57,355 nucleotides of DNA, from NCBI GenBank assembly GCA_900320085.1, contig ONRC01000015.1, positions 15,782-73,136 of the forward strand, read 5' to 3'. The DNA comes from an uncultured Eubacteriales bacterium. GTDB lineage: Bacteria; Bacillota; Clostridia; Christensenellales; Aristaeellaceae. The notes beneath the pieces were generated by a model that saw only the letters and a program-made list of their open reading frames with translations, had not been told where the DNA came from and made no database searches. Of the stretch, positions 16,828 to 25,612 are shown in pieces; the stretch's first letter is position 1, and each line of letters opens with the position of its first letter. Both the position numbers and the translations under genes were made by a program.

Positions 16828-18612
16828 ATGATTTTGTTTCCCGAACCGCAAAGCCTGGAATTGTTTGAAGAAACCTATACCTTCCCCATGAAAGCGGAGT
16901 ATAACGATCTGACCGCGTTTTTTCATTTGGTGCAGGCAGGCGTGCCGGGAATCAAAACGGTTTGCGCGCCGCTGCTTGAAAAAGAGGAATACCATTTGAC
17001 CGTGGACGGCGACGGCGTTACCCTGGAATCCTCCTGCGAGGAAGGCCTGTTCCGCGCCGTCACGTCCCTGTGGCAGCTGATGCGCCGAGATAGGGGCAAG
17101 CTGCCCCACATGCGCGTCAGCGACAAACCCGCCCTGCCCCGCCGGGGATATATGCTGGACATCAGCCGGGGCAAGAAGCCCCGGGTGGATACCATCAAGG
17201 GCATGATCGATTTTCTGGCCGCCCTCAAGTACAACGAATTCCAATTGTACATGGAAGGCGACTGCTTCAAATACGCCGCCTATCCGGAGGAAAACGCGGA
17301 CTTTGACTGCCTGACCCCCGACGATATCCGGGAACTGGACCGCTACTGCCGGGAGCGGTTCATCGACCTGGTGCCCAATCAGAATTCCTTCGGCCACATG
17401 TACACCTGGCTGAAAAAGCCCGCGTTCCACCACCTGGGCTTGTTTGAATCGGAGGACGAGGTGCCCTCCACCCTGAACCCTCTGCTGCCGGAGAGCTTTG
17501 AATTTGTGTCCAATCTGTACGCGTCCCTGCTTCCCTGCTTCACCAGCGAATATGTGAACATCGGCCTGGACGAAGCCTACGGCCTGGGCAGATACCAGAT
17601 CGAAGATTACTGCCGGGAAAAGGGAAAAGACGTGGTGTTCATGGAATGGCTGAACAAGCTCAGCAGCCACATCCGGGACACCTACGGCAAGAAAGTGATG
17701 TTCTGGGCGGACATGATTTACAACTACCCCCAGAGCTATTCCATGGTGCCCAGGGACGCCATCGCCCTGGAATGGGGCTATGAACTGATCCAGTCCCAGC
17801 GCATGACCGCCCACTGCATCGCCTACCGGGACGCGGACGTCAGGTATTACGTCTGCCCTTCGGTCAACACCCACGGCGCTTTGTCCGGGCGCATGGACGT
17901 GACCACCTTCAACATCCGCACCTGCGGGGAACTGGCGGCGGAATACGGGGCGGAAGGCCTGCTGCTCACCGACTGGGGCGACGGCGGCCACCCGCAGTAT
18001 TGGCTATGGAGCATGAACCCCATCGCCCTGGCGGGGCAGTACGCCTGGAATCCCGGCAAGCAGCAGGACGGCGAATCCTTCAAGGCGGAGTACATCCGCG
18101 GCGCGGAAAGGTTTGTGGATGACTTTGCTTTCAATGGCGTACCGCTGTCCAGGCTGCTCTACCGCATGGCGAATTATTATCTGCTGGAACCGGAGCGGGT
18201 GCACGTGTGCACCATGTGCGCCAAGGAACTGATCCTGCCGCTGAACGAAACCCGCTACGCCCACCTGTTTGACTTAAAGGACAGCGGCGACGATTTCTAT
18301 TTCGACAACGTGACCGCCTACGTCCGCCGCGTGATGGACGATATCGAAAAGCTGCCCGTCGATCCGCTGCTCCTGCGGGAGATCCGCATGACGGCGCAGT
18401 TGATCGAGCTGGGCAGCGAATTGTGCAAGGTGAAGCTGCATCCGAGCGCTTCCAAACGGGAAGCGGGAGAACTGGCGAAAACGATCGACCGTATCCTGCC
18501 GGAGTTCAAAGCGCTGTGGAACATCCGCAATTATGAAAAGGGTATCGAACGGTTTTACGGTTATCTGACTTCCCGCCGGGACGAGCTGCGGGCGTTGAAC
18601 GAATCGGCCTGA
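16828..18612 (+). CDS. GH20-type beta-N-acetylhexosaminidase
   Basis: This 594-aa protein has a GH20-like layout: an N-terminal alpha/beta domain, then PRRGYMLDISRGKKP, then the barrel. The catalytic acid pair is seen as Asp248-Glu249 in NIGLDEAYG. The classical HxGGDE appears here as NIGLDE, so the enzyme is from a divergent branch. FWADMI and LLTDWGDGGH match conserved substrate-site segments. There is no signal peptide, so the substrate is a short imported oligosaccharide. The start is the ATG at 16828 with GGAGGG upstream. Together with the kinase and SIS protein it would free and use N-acetylhexosamine. Confidence 0.85.
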   Translation: MILFPEPQSLELFEETYTFPMKAEYNDLTAFFHLVQAGVPGIKTVCAPLLEKEEYHLTVDGDGVTLESSCEEGLFRAVTSLWQLMRRDRGKLPHMRVSDKPALPRRGYMLDISRGKKPRVDTIKGMIDFLAALKYNEFQLYMEGDCFKYAAYPEENADFDCLTPDDIRELDRYCRERFIDLVPNQNSFGHMYTWLKKPAFHHLGLFESEDEVPSTLNPLLPESFEFVSNLYASLLPCFTSEYVNIGLDEAYGLGRYQIEDYCREKGKDVVFMEWLNKLSSHIRDTYGKKVMFWADMIYNYPQSYSMVPRDAIALEWGYELIQSQRMTAHCIAYRDADVRYYVCPSVNTHGALSGRMDVTTFNIRTCGELAAEYGAEGLLLTDWGDGGHPQYWLWSMNPIALAGQYAWNPGKQQDGESFKAEYIRGAERFVDDFAFNGVPLSRLLYRMANYYLLEPERVHVCTMCAKELILPLNETRYAHLFDLKDSGDDFYFDNVTAYVRRVMDDIEKLPVDPLLLREIRMTAQLIELGSELCKVKLHPSASKREAGELAKTIDRILPEFKALWNIRNYEKGIERFYGYLTSRRDELRALNESA

Positions 18613-18624
18613 GATGGCGCAAGG

Positions 18625-19101
18625 CTATTTGTGATACCTTTCCCCGGCGTTGATCTTGCAGCCGCGGTAAATCTGTTCCAGCAGCAGAACCCGGGCGAGC
18701 TGGTGCGGGAAGGTCATTTTGGAGAGAGACAGCTTTTCGTCCGCGCGCTTGACGACGGCGGGGGAGAGGCCCAAACTGCCGCCGATGACGAGTACCAGGC
18801 GCGTGCCCCGCTGGTCGTTGGCGGCGATTTTTTCGGCGAAGGCTTCGCTGGTCAGCTGCGGGGCGTCGATGCACATGGCAATCACATAATCATTGGGTTT
18901 CAGGCGGGCGAGAATACTCTCGCCCTCTTTTTCCATCACCTGGCGGCGGTCGGCGTCGGAGGCGTTGGCGGGCTCGGGCAGGTCGGGCAGCTCAATGATT
19001 TCAAAGCGGCCATAGCGGGAAAGGCGCTTCGTGTATTCCTCCGCCGCGCCGGAGAAATACTTTTCTTTCAGCCGCCCCACGCAAACGATGGCGGCGTTCA
19101 T
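18625..19101 (-). CDS. rlmH: 23S rRNA pseudouridine-1915 N3-methyltransferase
   Basis: This 158-aa SPOUT methyltransferase uses S-adenosylmethionine to methylate pseudouridine 1915 in helix 69 of 23S rRNA. The knot motif is VIGGSLGLSPAV, and the C-terminal signature KINAGERYHK closely matches the usual GxPYHK, with Arg for Pro. Length is typical. It overlaps the HAD gene before it by 4 bp and is the last gene of an LCP-HAD-rlmH operon. Confidence 0.96.
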   Translation of the reverse strand: MNAAIVCVGRLKEKYFSGAAEEYTKRLSRYGRFEIIELPDLPEPANASDADRRQVMEKEGESILARLKPNDYVIAMCIDAPQLTSEAFAEKIAANDQRGTRLVLVIGGSLGLSPAVVKRADEKLSLSKMTFPHQLARVLLLEQIYRGCKINAGERYHK

Positions 19102-19742
19102 GCTTCAAGCAGCGGAATGACCGCCGCAAGATCGGGCAGCACGTGATCCACGTAAGGCGCCAGATCATCGGTATAGGGAAACACATCCGGCACCATCACC
19201 ACCGTCATGCCCGCCGCCCGGCCCGCTTTGATGCCGTTCAGGGAATCTTCCAGCACCAGGCACTTTTCCGGTTCCGCCCTCAGCGTTGCCGCCGCTTTCA
19301 GGAAAATATCCGGCGCGGGCTTGCTGGGCAGGCCGCTGCCGGTGATCAGGGCGTCGAAATATGCGATCACGCCCACGGAGTTCAGATAAACCGAAATGGT
19401 GCTTTGCCCGCTGGAGGAGGCCACGGCCATGGGAATGCCCTGGCGCTTGATTTCTTCCAGCAGCTCCAACGCGCCTTTTTTCAGGGGGATTTTTCCTTGC
19501 TTCGCCAAATCGCACATGGCGTTTTTAAAGTCCAGGAACAGCCGGTCCGTGTCCAATGCGGGGAAAAACTGATGGTAATAATCGCTGGAGGACTGCTTGT
19601 TGGAGCCGATGGTTTCCCGCACCATGGCGACGGGAATGTCATAACCCTGCAATGAACCGCAGTCGTGCATCACGTCCAGGCCGACGCGCTCGCTGTCCAT
19701 GAGCAGTCCGTCCATGTCGAAGATCACTGCCTGAAAGCTCAT
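19098..19742 (-). CDS. HAD-superfamily hydrolase, beta-phosphoglucomutase-like
   Basis: This 214-aa protein is a haloacid dehalogenase-type phosphatase. The nucleophile motif is FDMDGLLMDSE (Asp9, Asp11) with a helical cap as in subclass I. Motif II is VASSSGQS, and LEDSLNGIKAG near residue 165 is motif IV. It probably removes phosphate from a small sugar phosphate; YjjG/YcjU-type enzymes are the nearest match by pattern. It is coupled by 4-bp overlaps both to the LCP gene upstream and to rlmH downstream. Confidence 0.9.
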   Translation of the reverse strand: MSFQAVIFDMDGLLMDSERVGLDVMHDCGSLQGYDIPVAMVRETIGSNKQSSSDYYHQFFPALDTDRLFLDFKNAMCDLAKQGKIPLKKGALELLEEIKRQGIPMAVASSSGQSTISVYLNSVGVIAYFDALITGSGLPSKPAPDIFLKAAATLRAEPEKCLVLEDSLNGIKAGRAAGMTVVMVPDVFPYTDDLAPYVDHVLPDLAAVIPLLEA

Positions 19743-20842
19743 TCGTCGTCCACCACCACAAAATTGTCATTCAGGAAATTTTTCAGCGCTTCCCGGTTCA
19801 GTTCGTAGTTGATCTGCTTGGTCGCCATGCCGTCGTAGGCAAATTCGCAGTAGCTGTAATTATTTTTGTTGTAGCTTTCCACGGTGGGCGTGATTTCGTA
19901 CCATTCGCCGCTGTCCTTCTGCTTGGAGGGATTGCTGACGGGCATGCGGATGCTTTCCACGGGATTGGATTTCATCCGCATGGCCAGCTCCACCGCGGCG
20001 AACAGATCATCCATGGTCATGTTGGTATACACGGTGTTGGCGAGAATCACGTCCAGCAGCTTCAGGGCGTCGTCATAGGAAATGTCCTTCAGGCTGTCGG
20101 CGATGGAGGTGAGCACCATCCGGTCCCGGTAGGTGCGGCCATAGTCCTGATGGTCGGAATATACCTGGCCGTCGGCGTGCAGATACGCCGCGGTTTCGAT
20201 CTTGCGGATGCGCATGTAAATCACCGCAGCGTGGCCGGAGAAATGATAGGTGCCGCCCCGGCCTTCGGCGATGGCGGGGGTGGTGGAGGTGCTGGAAATG
20301 GAATAGCGCTTCAAATAGGTCGCTTCCCGGTTGGTGATATTGATGTCCACCCCGCCCACGGCGTTGATGATGTTTTCCACCTGGCGGAAATCCACCACGA
20401 TGAACTTTTCAATGTTCAGGTCAAAGTGGCCGTTGATGGTTTCCACCAGGGCATGGAAGCCCTCATGATAGGTCTTCCCGTTGTCATAGCACCAGCCGCC
20501 TACGTCCAGGAAATTGTTGATGCGGCCGAACTTCCCGTCCGGGCGCTGGATGAGCATGTCCCGGATGAAGCTGGTCAGCATCACCCGCTGGGCGTTCTCG
20601 TCCACCGTGACCAGCATCAGCCCGTCGGTATGGTTGCCCCACTGCTTCTTATCAAAGGAGCCCTTGGCATCCCAGGAATCCACGCAGATGAGCATGTAAT
20701 GATGCACGCCCTTGGGGGTCGGCGTGCGGTTTTCCTTCTCCACAACGGGAATGGGGTTGGGCGTGTCCACGGCCAGCGCCGTGGGCAGGACGCAGCCAAG
20801 CAGCAAAGAAAGCAGGACGATCAAAGAAAGAATGCGTTTCAT
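19739..20842 (-). CDS. LytR-CpsA-Psr family cell-wall polymer ligase
   Basis: This 367-aa protein has a signal peptide or anchor (MKRILSLIVLLSLLLGCVLP) followed by an LCP domain. Conserved pieces are MLICVDSWD, MLTSFIRDM, IVVDFRQVENIINAVGGVDI and the Arg-rich region DYGRTYRDRM. LCP proteins move teichoic-acid-like or capsule glycans from a lipid carrier to peptidoglycan outside the membrane. The start at 20842 follows GGAGG closely. It is the first gene of the LCP-HAD-rlmH operon. Confidence 0.92.
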   Translation of the reverse strand: MKRILSLIVLLSLLLGCVLPTALAVDTPNPIPVVEKENRTPTPKGVHHYMLICVDSWDAKGSFDKKQWGNHTDGLMLVTVDENAQRVMLTSFIRDMLIQRPDGKFGRINNFLDVGGWCYDNGKTYHEGFHALVETINGHFDLNIEKFIVVDFRQVENIINAVGGVDINITNREATYLKRYSISSTSTTPAIAEGRGGTYHFSGHAAVIYMRIRKIETAAYLHADGQVYSDHQDYGRTYRDRMVLTSIADSLKDISYDDALKLLDVILANTVYTNMTMDDLFAAVELAMRMKSNPVESIRMPVSNPSKQKDSGEWYEITPTVESYNKNNYSYCEFAYDGMATKQINYELNREALKNFLNDNFVVVDDE

Positions 20843-20859
20843 GAAAAACCTCCAATATT

Positions 20860-22077
20860 TTATCCCTCGCCGCCAGGAAAATGCTCCATCTTGATTTCCT
20901 GGCAGTAGTTGAACGCGGCAAAGCGCCGCAGGGTCTGGTCCAAGGCGGTGTTCAGCTTTTTTGTCTGCCGAACGCCGGGTTCCCACCAAAGTCCTTTTAC
21001 TCGCAGAACACGTTCCCTGCGGTCCGACACCGTTTCCACGCGCCCGACAAAGTGGTCCCCAAAGAGAATCGGCAAAGTGTAATAGCCAAACTTACGCTGA
21101 TCCGCGGGCGTATAGATTTCCCAGGAATAACGAAAATCCCATAAGGACAGGATCAGCGCTTTATCCCACATGAGCGGATCGAGCGGGGCGATGAAGGACA
21201 TCCGGGGTTTCAGATCGGCCTGCCCTTTGAGAATGGATTGCAGGATCGCTTCGTCTTCCGAACGGTAATAGAAAAGCGGATTGATTCCCTCCACCAGGAC
21301 AGGACGAATCCGGTCCGCGCTCGCCAGGCTGGCGAGAACCCTTTTCCGTTTTTCCGCGTTCAGGTCAATCCCAAGAAACGCCGTGCTGTTTTTATCCCAA
21401 AGCAGACCCACCGCGCCGATCCTGCGAAGCACGCGCCAGGAAAGAAATTCTTCTTCATTTTTACAGGGATTCTCCGCCTGCAGAACAGCTTCCGGCAGAT
21501 GCCGCTTCGCCAGGTCATAGTATTTCCGGCTGCCGTTTTTGTGGTGGATGATCAGCTCGCCGTCGGTGTACAGCTGCTCCAGCACCGATCTGGCGGCCTG
21601 CGATTTTTTGTGCCAGTTCCCGCTCCAGTGCATGGAGGAATGCCAGAAGATTTCCCCTTCGATGGGAAGCGTGTCGCTGCAGACCGGCCCATGCTCCTGA
21701 ATATAAGCGACCGCCTTTTCCTTTAACGCTTCCAGTCCTTCAAAGGTGTCGCCCAGCCTGCGGCTGCGGTCCCGGTAGGAAGAAAAGTAAGGCCAATCCT
21801 CGGCTGGCCAGATGGACAGCTCCTTATCCGCGTAATCCACCAGAACGTGATCCTGATACAAAAGCTCCTGAAGCATTGCTTTTTGGAAGCCTTTGACCCG
21901 GGATTGCAGCGTAAGCTCGGCGTTCTTTCCGCACACATCCACGGGATCAAACTGGATGCAGCCTGCCTGACGGATATAGGCATAGGCTCCGTCTTTTCCA
22001 ATAAAACGGTACGCGCCGATCAAGCCCTGCTTTGCCAGGATAAACTGCCGTGCCTGCTGCCTGGTTATTGTTCGCAT
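20860..22077 (-). CDS. YcaQ/AlkZ-type winged-helix DNA glycosylase
   Basis: This 405-aa protein of the HTH_42 family removes bulky or crosslinked alkylated bases. The catalytic QxD motif of the YcaQ branch is in GCIQFDPVDVCGKN (about 39-52). The C-terminal motif FIAPLDPLMWDK and the following YTPADQRKFGYYTLPILFGD are diagnostic of the family. Length matches. It lies 17 bp downstream of nothing on its own strand and is followed by the LCP gene, so it may share a transcript but has an unrelated function. Confidence 0.9.
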   Translation of the reverse strand: MRTITRQQARQFILAKQGLIGAYRFIGKDGAYAYIRQAGCIQFDPVDVCGKNAELTLQSRVKGFQKAMLQELLYQDHVLVDYADKELSIWPAEDWPYFSSYRDRSRRLGDTFEGLEALKEKAVAYIQEHGPVCSDTLPIEGEIFWHSSMHWSGNWHKKSQAARSVLEQLYTDGELIIHHKNGSRKYYDLAKRHLPEAVLQAENPCKNEEEFLSWRVLRRIGAVGLLWDKNSTAFLGIDLNAEKRKRVLASLASADRIRPVLVEGINPLFYYRSEDEAILQSILKGQADLKPRMSFIAPLDPLMWDKALILSLWDFRYSWEIYTPADQRKFGYYTLPILFGDHFVGRVETVSDRRERVLRVKGLWWEPGVRQTKKLNTALDQTLRRFAAFNYCQEIKMEHFPGGEG

Positions 22078-22090
22078 ACGCGTTAATATC

Positions 22091-22552
22091 CTATTCCTCT
22101 GTCGCCTGCCCGTACTTTTCCAGCTTCACGCCCGTTTCCCCGAAGATTTCCAGGGTGAAGGGGTCGGGATACCCCTGCTCGTACACGACCCGGCGGATGC
22201 CCGCGTTCACGATCATCTTGGCGCAGATGGAGCAGGGCTGGTGGGTGCAGTACAGGGTCGCGCCGTCGATGCTGATGCCCAGCTTGGCAGCCTGCAGAAT
22301 GGCGTTCTGCTCGGCGTGGGCGGCGTAGCAGACCTCCGCCCGGGTGCCGCTTTCGATGCCCAGCTTGCGGCGCAGGCATTCGCCCTTTTCCTTGCAGGTT
22401 TTCATCCCGGCGGGCGCGCCGTTGTAGCCGGTGGTCATGATGCGCTTGTCCTTCACGATCACCGCGCCGATAGCCCGGCCGGGAGCGAAGCAGCTGGTCC
22501 AGGTGGAGACCACCTTGGCCATTTCCATAAACCGGTCATCCCACTTATCCAT
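22091..22552 (-). CDS. comEB: dCMP deaminase / ComEB-type cytidylate deaminase
   Basis: This 153-aa zinc deaminase converts dCMP to dUMP for thymidylate synthesis. The zinc site is His79-Ala-Glu81 (AAHAEQNAIL) and Cys107-Cys110 (PCSICAKMI). The N-terminal GYNGAPAG segment and the extra Cys pair near 53-59 fit the bacterial dCMP deaminase group. It overlaps the mtnN gene by 8 bp and sits just after the YcaQ-like gene start. Confidence 0.94.
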   Translation of the reverse strand: MDKWDDRFMEMAKVVSTWTSCFAPGRAIGAVIVKDKRIMTTGYNGAPAGMKTCKEKGECLRRKLGIESGTRAEVCYAAHAEQNAILQAAKLGISIDGATLYCTHQPCSICAKMIVNAGIRRVVYEQGYPDPFTLEIFGETGVKLEKYGQATEE

Positions 22553-23258
22553 TTCGTTTCTCCTCCCAGTCAGCGTACAGCGGCAGGAAATGCCGTACCA
22601 GCTTTTGTTCCTGCCCGCAGGCGATCAGGGCCTTTTCCATGTACTCGCGCCCGTCCCCGTCCCGGGTGTCCGAAATGGCGCGGAGCGCGGCGTAGGGCAC
22701 GTTCATTTCATAGCAGCATTGGGCGATGGCCCCGCCCTCCATGTCGCAGGCGGCGGCGTCAAAGGTGTCGGACAGGAAGTTTTTCTTTTCCGTACCCACG
22801 ATGAACTGGTCGCCGGTGGCGACGGCGGCGCGCTCGGTGCGCAATCCCGCTTCCTCCGCGGCGGTTTGCAGCAGGGCGGCCAAGCCTTCATCACAGGGGA
22901 TATGCACGATGTTGGGACCGGAAATCAGGCCCAGGGGGTCGCCGATGGGCGTGGTGTCCATGTCGTGCTGCACCGCGCTGCGGGCGATCACGATGTCGCC
23001 GATGTCCAGGGAGGGCCGAAGCGCTCCCGCCACGCCGATATTCAGAATGGCTTTGATTTCAGGATAGCGCAGCAGCATCCCCTGGCAGCACAGCGCCGCG
23101 TGCACTTTGCCGATGCCGCACCGCGCCAGGCACAGCCGCAGGCCGTGGAGCGTTCCCACATAATAACGTGCAAAGCCGGTCTGCTGTTCCTGAACATCCG
23201 TCATGTCCTGCAATAAATCCTGGATTTCCTTGTCCATCGCGCCGATGATACCGAGCAC
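22545..23258 (-). CDS. mtnN: 5'-methylthioadenosine/S-adenosylhomocysteine nucleosidase
   Basis: This 237-aa protein splits adenine from methylthioadenosine and S-adenosylhomocysteine, feeding methionine salvage and the activated methyl cycle. The N-terminal GIIGAMDKEI, the glycine-rich NIGVAGAL, GDQFIVG and the substrate motif CDMEGGAIAQCC are all family marks, as is RAISDTRDGD near the end. It is co-translated with the downstream dCMP deaminase gene. Confidence 0.94.
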   Translation of the reverse strand: MLGIIGAMDKEIQDLLQDMTDVQEQQTGFARYYVGTLHGLRLCLARCGIGKVHAALCCQGMLLRYPEIKAILNIGVAGALRPSLDIGDIVIARSAVQHDMDTTPIGDPLGLISGPNIVHIPCDEGLAALLQTAAEEAGLRTERAAVATGDQFIVGTEKKNFLSDTFDAAACDMEGGAIAQCCYEMNVPYAALRAISDTRDGDGREYMEKALIACGQEQKLVRHFLPLYADWEEKRNG

Positions 23259-23296
23259 TGTTATCTTCCTTTCGTGGGGGAGTGTGATATGGAATT

Positions 23297-23657
23297 GGGC
23301 ACTATAAATCTGGAACGAGTGTACAGAGTTCAGAGTACAGAGTGCAGATTGATATACAATGCGCTATGAGATCGGCCAATCAGTATTTGATCGCTCAATC
23401 AACACTGTCATCCCGAGCGGAGCCGATCCAGAGGTGAGGCGAAGTCGAGGGACCTGAGAGCTGGATAGTATATTACTTGATTTCTTATACTTCTGTCAGG
23501 TCCCTCCACTCCGCTGCGGCTCTCGCCTCCGCTTTGGTCGGGATGACAGAACAACGCTAACAGTAAAAGTTTCTTGTTCAAATTGCTTGTTATTATCATG
23601 ATAAATCTGTACTCTGCACTCTGTACTCTGAACTCTCTTTCCCGCGTTATAGTGTCC
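23297..23657. repeat. Composite family C repeat with nested inverted repeats (copy C1)
   Basis: The outer ends GGGCACTATAA (23297-23307) and TTATAGTGTCC (23647-23657) are inverted. Inside these lie heptad arms (CAGAGTTCAGAGTACAGAGT near 23320 and its reverse complement form near 23610). In the core, 23406-23548, is a third palindrome bounded by TGTCATCCCGA and TCGGGATGACA, with GAGGGACCTGA / TCAGGTCCCTC inside. This accounts for the whole 440-bp gap between mtnN and the dipeptidase gene. No gene is seen. Confidence 0.85.
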
Positions 23658-23698
23658 TTTCATCAAATCAAACTGAGCAATAATATGCAGAAAACAGT

Positions 23699-24601
23699 TT
23701 ACCGTGGGTCAAACCGATCGTAATATGCCAGCAGGTTCTTCCCCGCCACGCCTTCGATTTCCTGTTCCGTCAATCCCCGGCGGCGCAAGGCGCTGAGCAG
23801 GGCGGGGAAATCCTGGGGGCCGGTCAAGCCGATGGGCTTGACGTCAATGCCGTCAAAGTCGGAGCCGAAGCCCACGTTGCCCGCGCCGCCCAATTCCATG
23901 ATGTGAATCACATGGTCGCAGACGGAATCCAGGTCTGCCTGCTTGTCCTGCCGCAGAAACTCCGGGCAGAAGTTCACGCCCACGTAACCGCCCGCCTGAA
24001 ACAGCGCTTTCAGCTGATCGTCGGTCAGGTTGCGGAAATGATCGCACAGGGCGCGGCAGCAGGAATGGGAGGCCAGCGGGACGAGGCCCAGTTCCAGCAA
24101 ATCATAAAACCCGCGTTCGCTCAGGTGGGAGGTGTCCGGGGCAATGCCCACCCGGGCCATTTCCTTTGCCGCCTTTTTCCCGAAGGCTTTCAGCGGCGCG
24201 TTCTGATCCATGGCAGCGGGGGTGCCAACGCTATTTTCATAATTCCAGGTCAGCGCCGCCATGCGGACGCCTAAACGCCGCCATGCGGGCAGCAGGGACA
24301 AACTGCCGTTCAGCAGGTCGCAGCCCTCCACGGAATAGATGAACGCGGTTTCACCCTCGGCGCAGTCCCGGTAATCGTCCAGGTGTTTCACACCCTCCGC
24401 TTCCAGCTCCGCGCCTTTTTGCAGCATGCCGGAAAACGTTTCCGCGATGCGGTTCAGTTCCGGGCTGCCGCCCACGAACAGCGCCATGGTCTGCACGGTC
24501 ATGCCGCCCTGTCTCAGCTTGTCCGGGGTGATGTCGTAATCCGCGCCCGGCCTGCGGAACCGCCGGTACAGTGTGTCGGCGTGGGTGTCAATCAGCAGCA
24601 T
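23699..24601 (-). CDS. M19 family membrane dipeptidase-type dipeptidase
   Basis: This 300-aa zinc dipeptidase has an amidohydrolase barrel. Metal ligands are seen as DTHADTL (5-11), the Glu in YSVEGCDLL, and the two His in DTSHLSE and ASHSCCRA. FGSDFDG is the conserved Asp loop. It probably hydrolyses dipeptides in the cytosol, since no signal peptide is present. It is a single-gene unit, flanked by the family C element and the phage module. Confidence 0.92.
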   Translation of the reverse strand: MLLIDTHADTLYRRFRRPGADYDITPDKLRQGGMTVQTMALFVGGSPELNRIAETFSGMLQKGAELEAEGVKHLDDYRDCAEGETAFIYSVEGCDLLNGSLSLLPAWRRLGVRMAALTWNYENSVGTPAAMDQNAPLKAFGKKAAKEMARVGIAPDTSHLSERGFYDLLELGLVPLASHSCCRALCDHFRNLTDDQLKALFQAGGYVGVNFCPEFLRQDKQADLDSVCDHVIHIMELGGAGNVGFGSDFDGIDVKPIGLTGPQDFPALLSALRRRGLTEQEIEGVAGKNLLAYYDRFDPR

Positions 24602-24722
24602 GGCTTCGCCTCCTGCCTTGCAAAAAATACTGTTTCATTATAACACAATCATTTCCCCGGAACAACAGGGAAGGTTTGTAAAGTTTTCCAGGATGAAAAG
24701 TTTAAAAAAAAACAAATAGTGC

Positions 24723-24751
24723 TTGACAAGGTTTTATTATTAAATTATAAT
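24723..24751 (+). promoter_or_regulatory. Consensus sigma-A promoter of the phage packaging module
   Basis: A perfect TTGACA (24723-24728), a 17-bp spacer (24729-24745) and a perfect TATAAT (24746-24751) are present, in AT-rich DNA 41 bp before the first gene of the module. It is the best-matching promoter in the window, which fits strong or default expression rather than silent decay. Confidence 0.88.
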
Positions 24752-24792
24752 GTTTGCAAATCAAACTTACTGACGAACGGAGGATTGCATTC

Positions 24793-25029
24793 ATGAACGG
24801 AAAACTGAACGACCGGGACGCGAAATGCCCTTTCTTTGCTTACCATATGAAAGGAAGCATCACCTGTGAAAGCCTGATCCCGGACACACACGCCAAGATC
24901 GTATTCGGAAAGCCCCAGGAAAAGAAGCTGCACTACAACCTGTTCTGCTGTTTCAAATACGAAAACTGCGAAATGTACCGGGCGGTCATGAAAACCTATG
25001 ACGAGGACGAGGAAAAGGGGGACTCTTAA
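24793..25029 (+). CDS. Small Cys-rich phage protein of unknown function
   Basis: This is a 78-aa protein. Its start is set by GGAGG about 9 bp before the ATG at 24793; an earlier frame-open ATG at 24754 lies too close to the promoter. Cysteines at positions in KCPFF, TCESL, FCCF and NCEMY are spaced so that a zinc knuckle is possible. Small proteins of this kind commonly precede terminase genes in Clostridia phages, but I do not recognise the function. Confidence 0.6.
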   Translation: MNGKLNDRDAKCPFFAYHMKGSITCESLIPDTHAKIVFGKPQEKKLHYNLFCCFKYENCEMYRAVMKTYDEDEEKGDS

Positions 25030-25072
25030 TTTTCGGTCACCTTTGGGAAAATGACCAAGGAGGTGAACAGTA

Positions 25073-25612
25073 TTGTGTTCAGAAGCAGATAAAATCAAAG
25101 CAAAGCAGCGCTACATCACGGAGAATATCTCCCTGAGATCGCTGGCCGGGGAAACGGGCATTCCGTATTCCACGCTGCAAAGCTGGTGCCGGAAGGAAGG
25201 ATGGACGAAGGAAAAGGCGTCCATCGAAGACCAGGCGTTCAAGAAGGCCGCGGTCAAGGCCGTGAACAAGAAAGCCAAGGAGCTGTGCAAGCTGCTGGCC
25301 GCGTCGGACGAGCTGGAAAAGGCCCTGCTGCTGGCGGCGAAAACCCTGTCGCGCTACCTGGAAGAAAACGAAGACGGCGAACAGATGAAAGACAAGAAAA
25401 CCTGGGTGGATAACCTGAACCACATTGTGGCGGCCATCGGCAAGCAGGCGGAGACCCGGATGATGCTGTCCGGCATCATGGCCAAGGACGAGGAAGAAAA
25501 AATCGCCCTCATGCGCCGCAAGCAATCCCTGGAGGAACGCAAGGAACGGCAGGACGCGGCGGGCAGCCTGGGGATCGTGCTGGATGAAAAAACAGAGGAG
25601 CTGGCACAATGA
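25073..25612 (+). CDS. Phage terminase small subunit
   Basis: This is a 179-aa DNA-recognition subunit of a phage packaging motor. The N-terminal helix-turn-helix (KQRYITENISLRSLAGETGI, then YSTLQSWCRKEGW) is typical of phage terminase small subunits. The remainder is charged and helical, suiting oligomerisation. The start is a TTG at 25073 behind AAGGAGGTGA, 9 bp away. The stop overlaps the ATG of the large subunit (ATGA), so the two are co-translated. Confidence 0.85.
   Translation: MCSEADKIKAKQRYITENISLRSLAGETGIPYSTLQSWCRKEGWTKEKASIEDQAFKKAAVKAVNKKAKELCKLLAASDELEKALLLAAKTLSRYLEENEDGEQMKDKKTWVDNLNHIVAAIGKQAETRMMLSGIMAKDEEEKIALMRRKQSLEERKERQDAAGSLGIVLDEKTEELAQ

Noticed and set aside
23320..23635. 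CAGAGTNC heptads as a CRISPR array
   Set aside because: Units are 7 bp with no spacers, and they form inverted arms rather than a direct repeat-spacer series; no cas genes are present.
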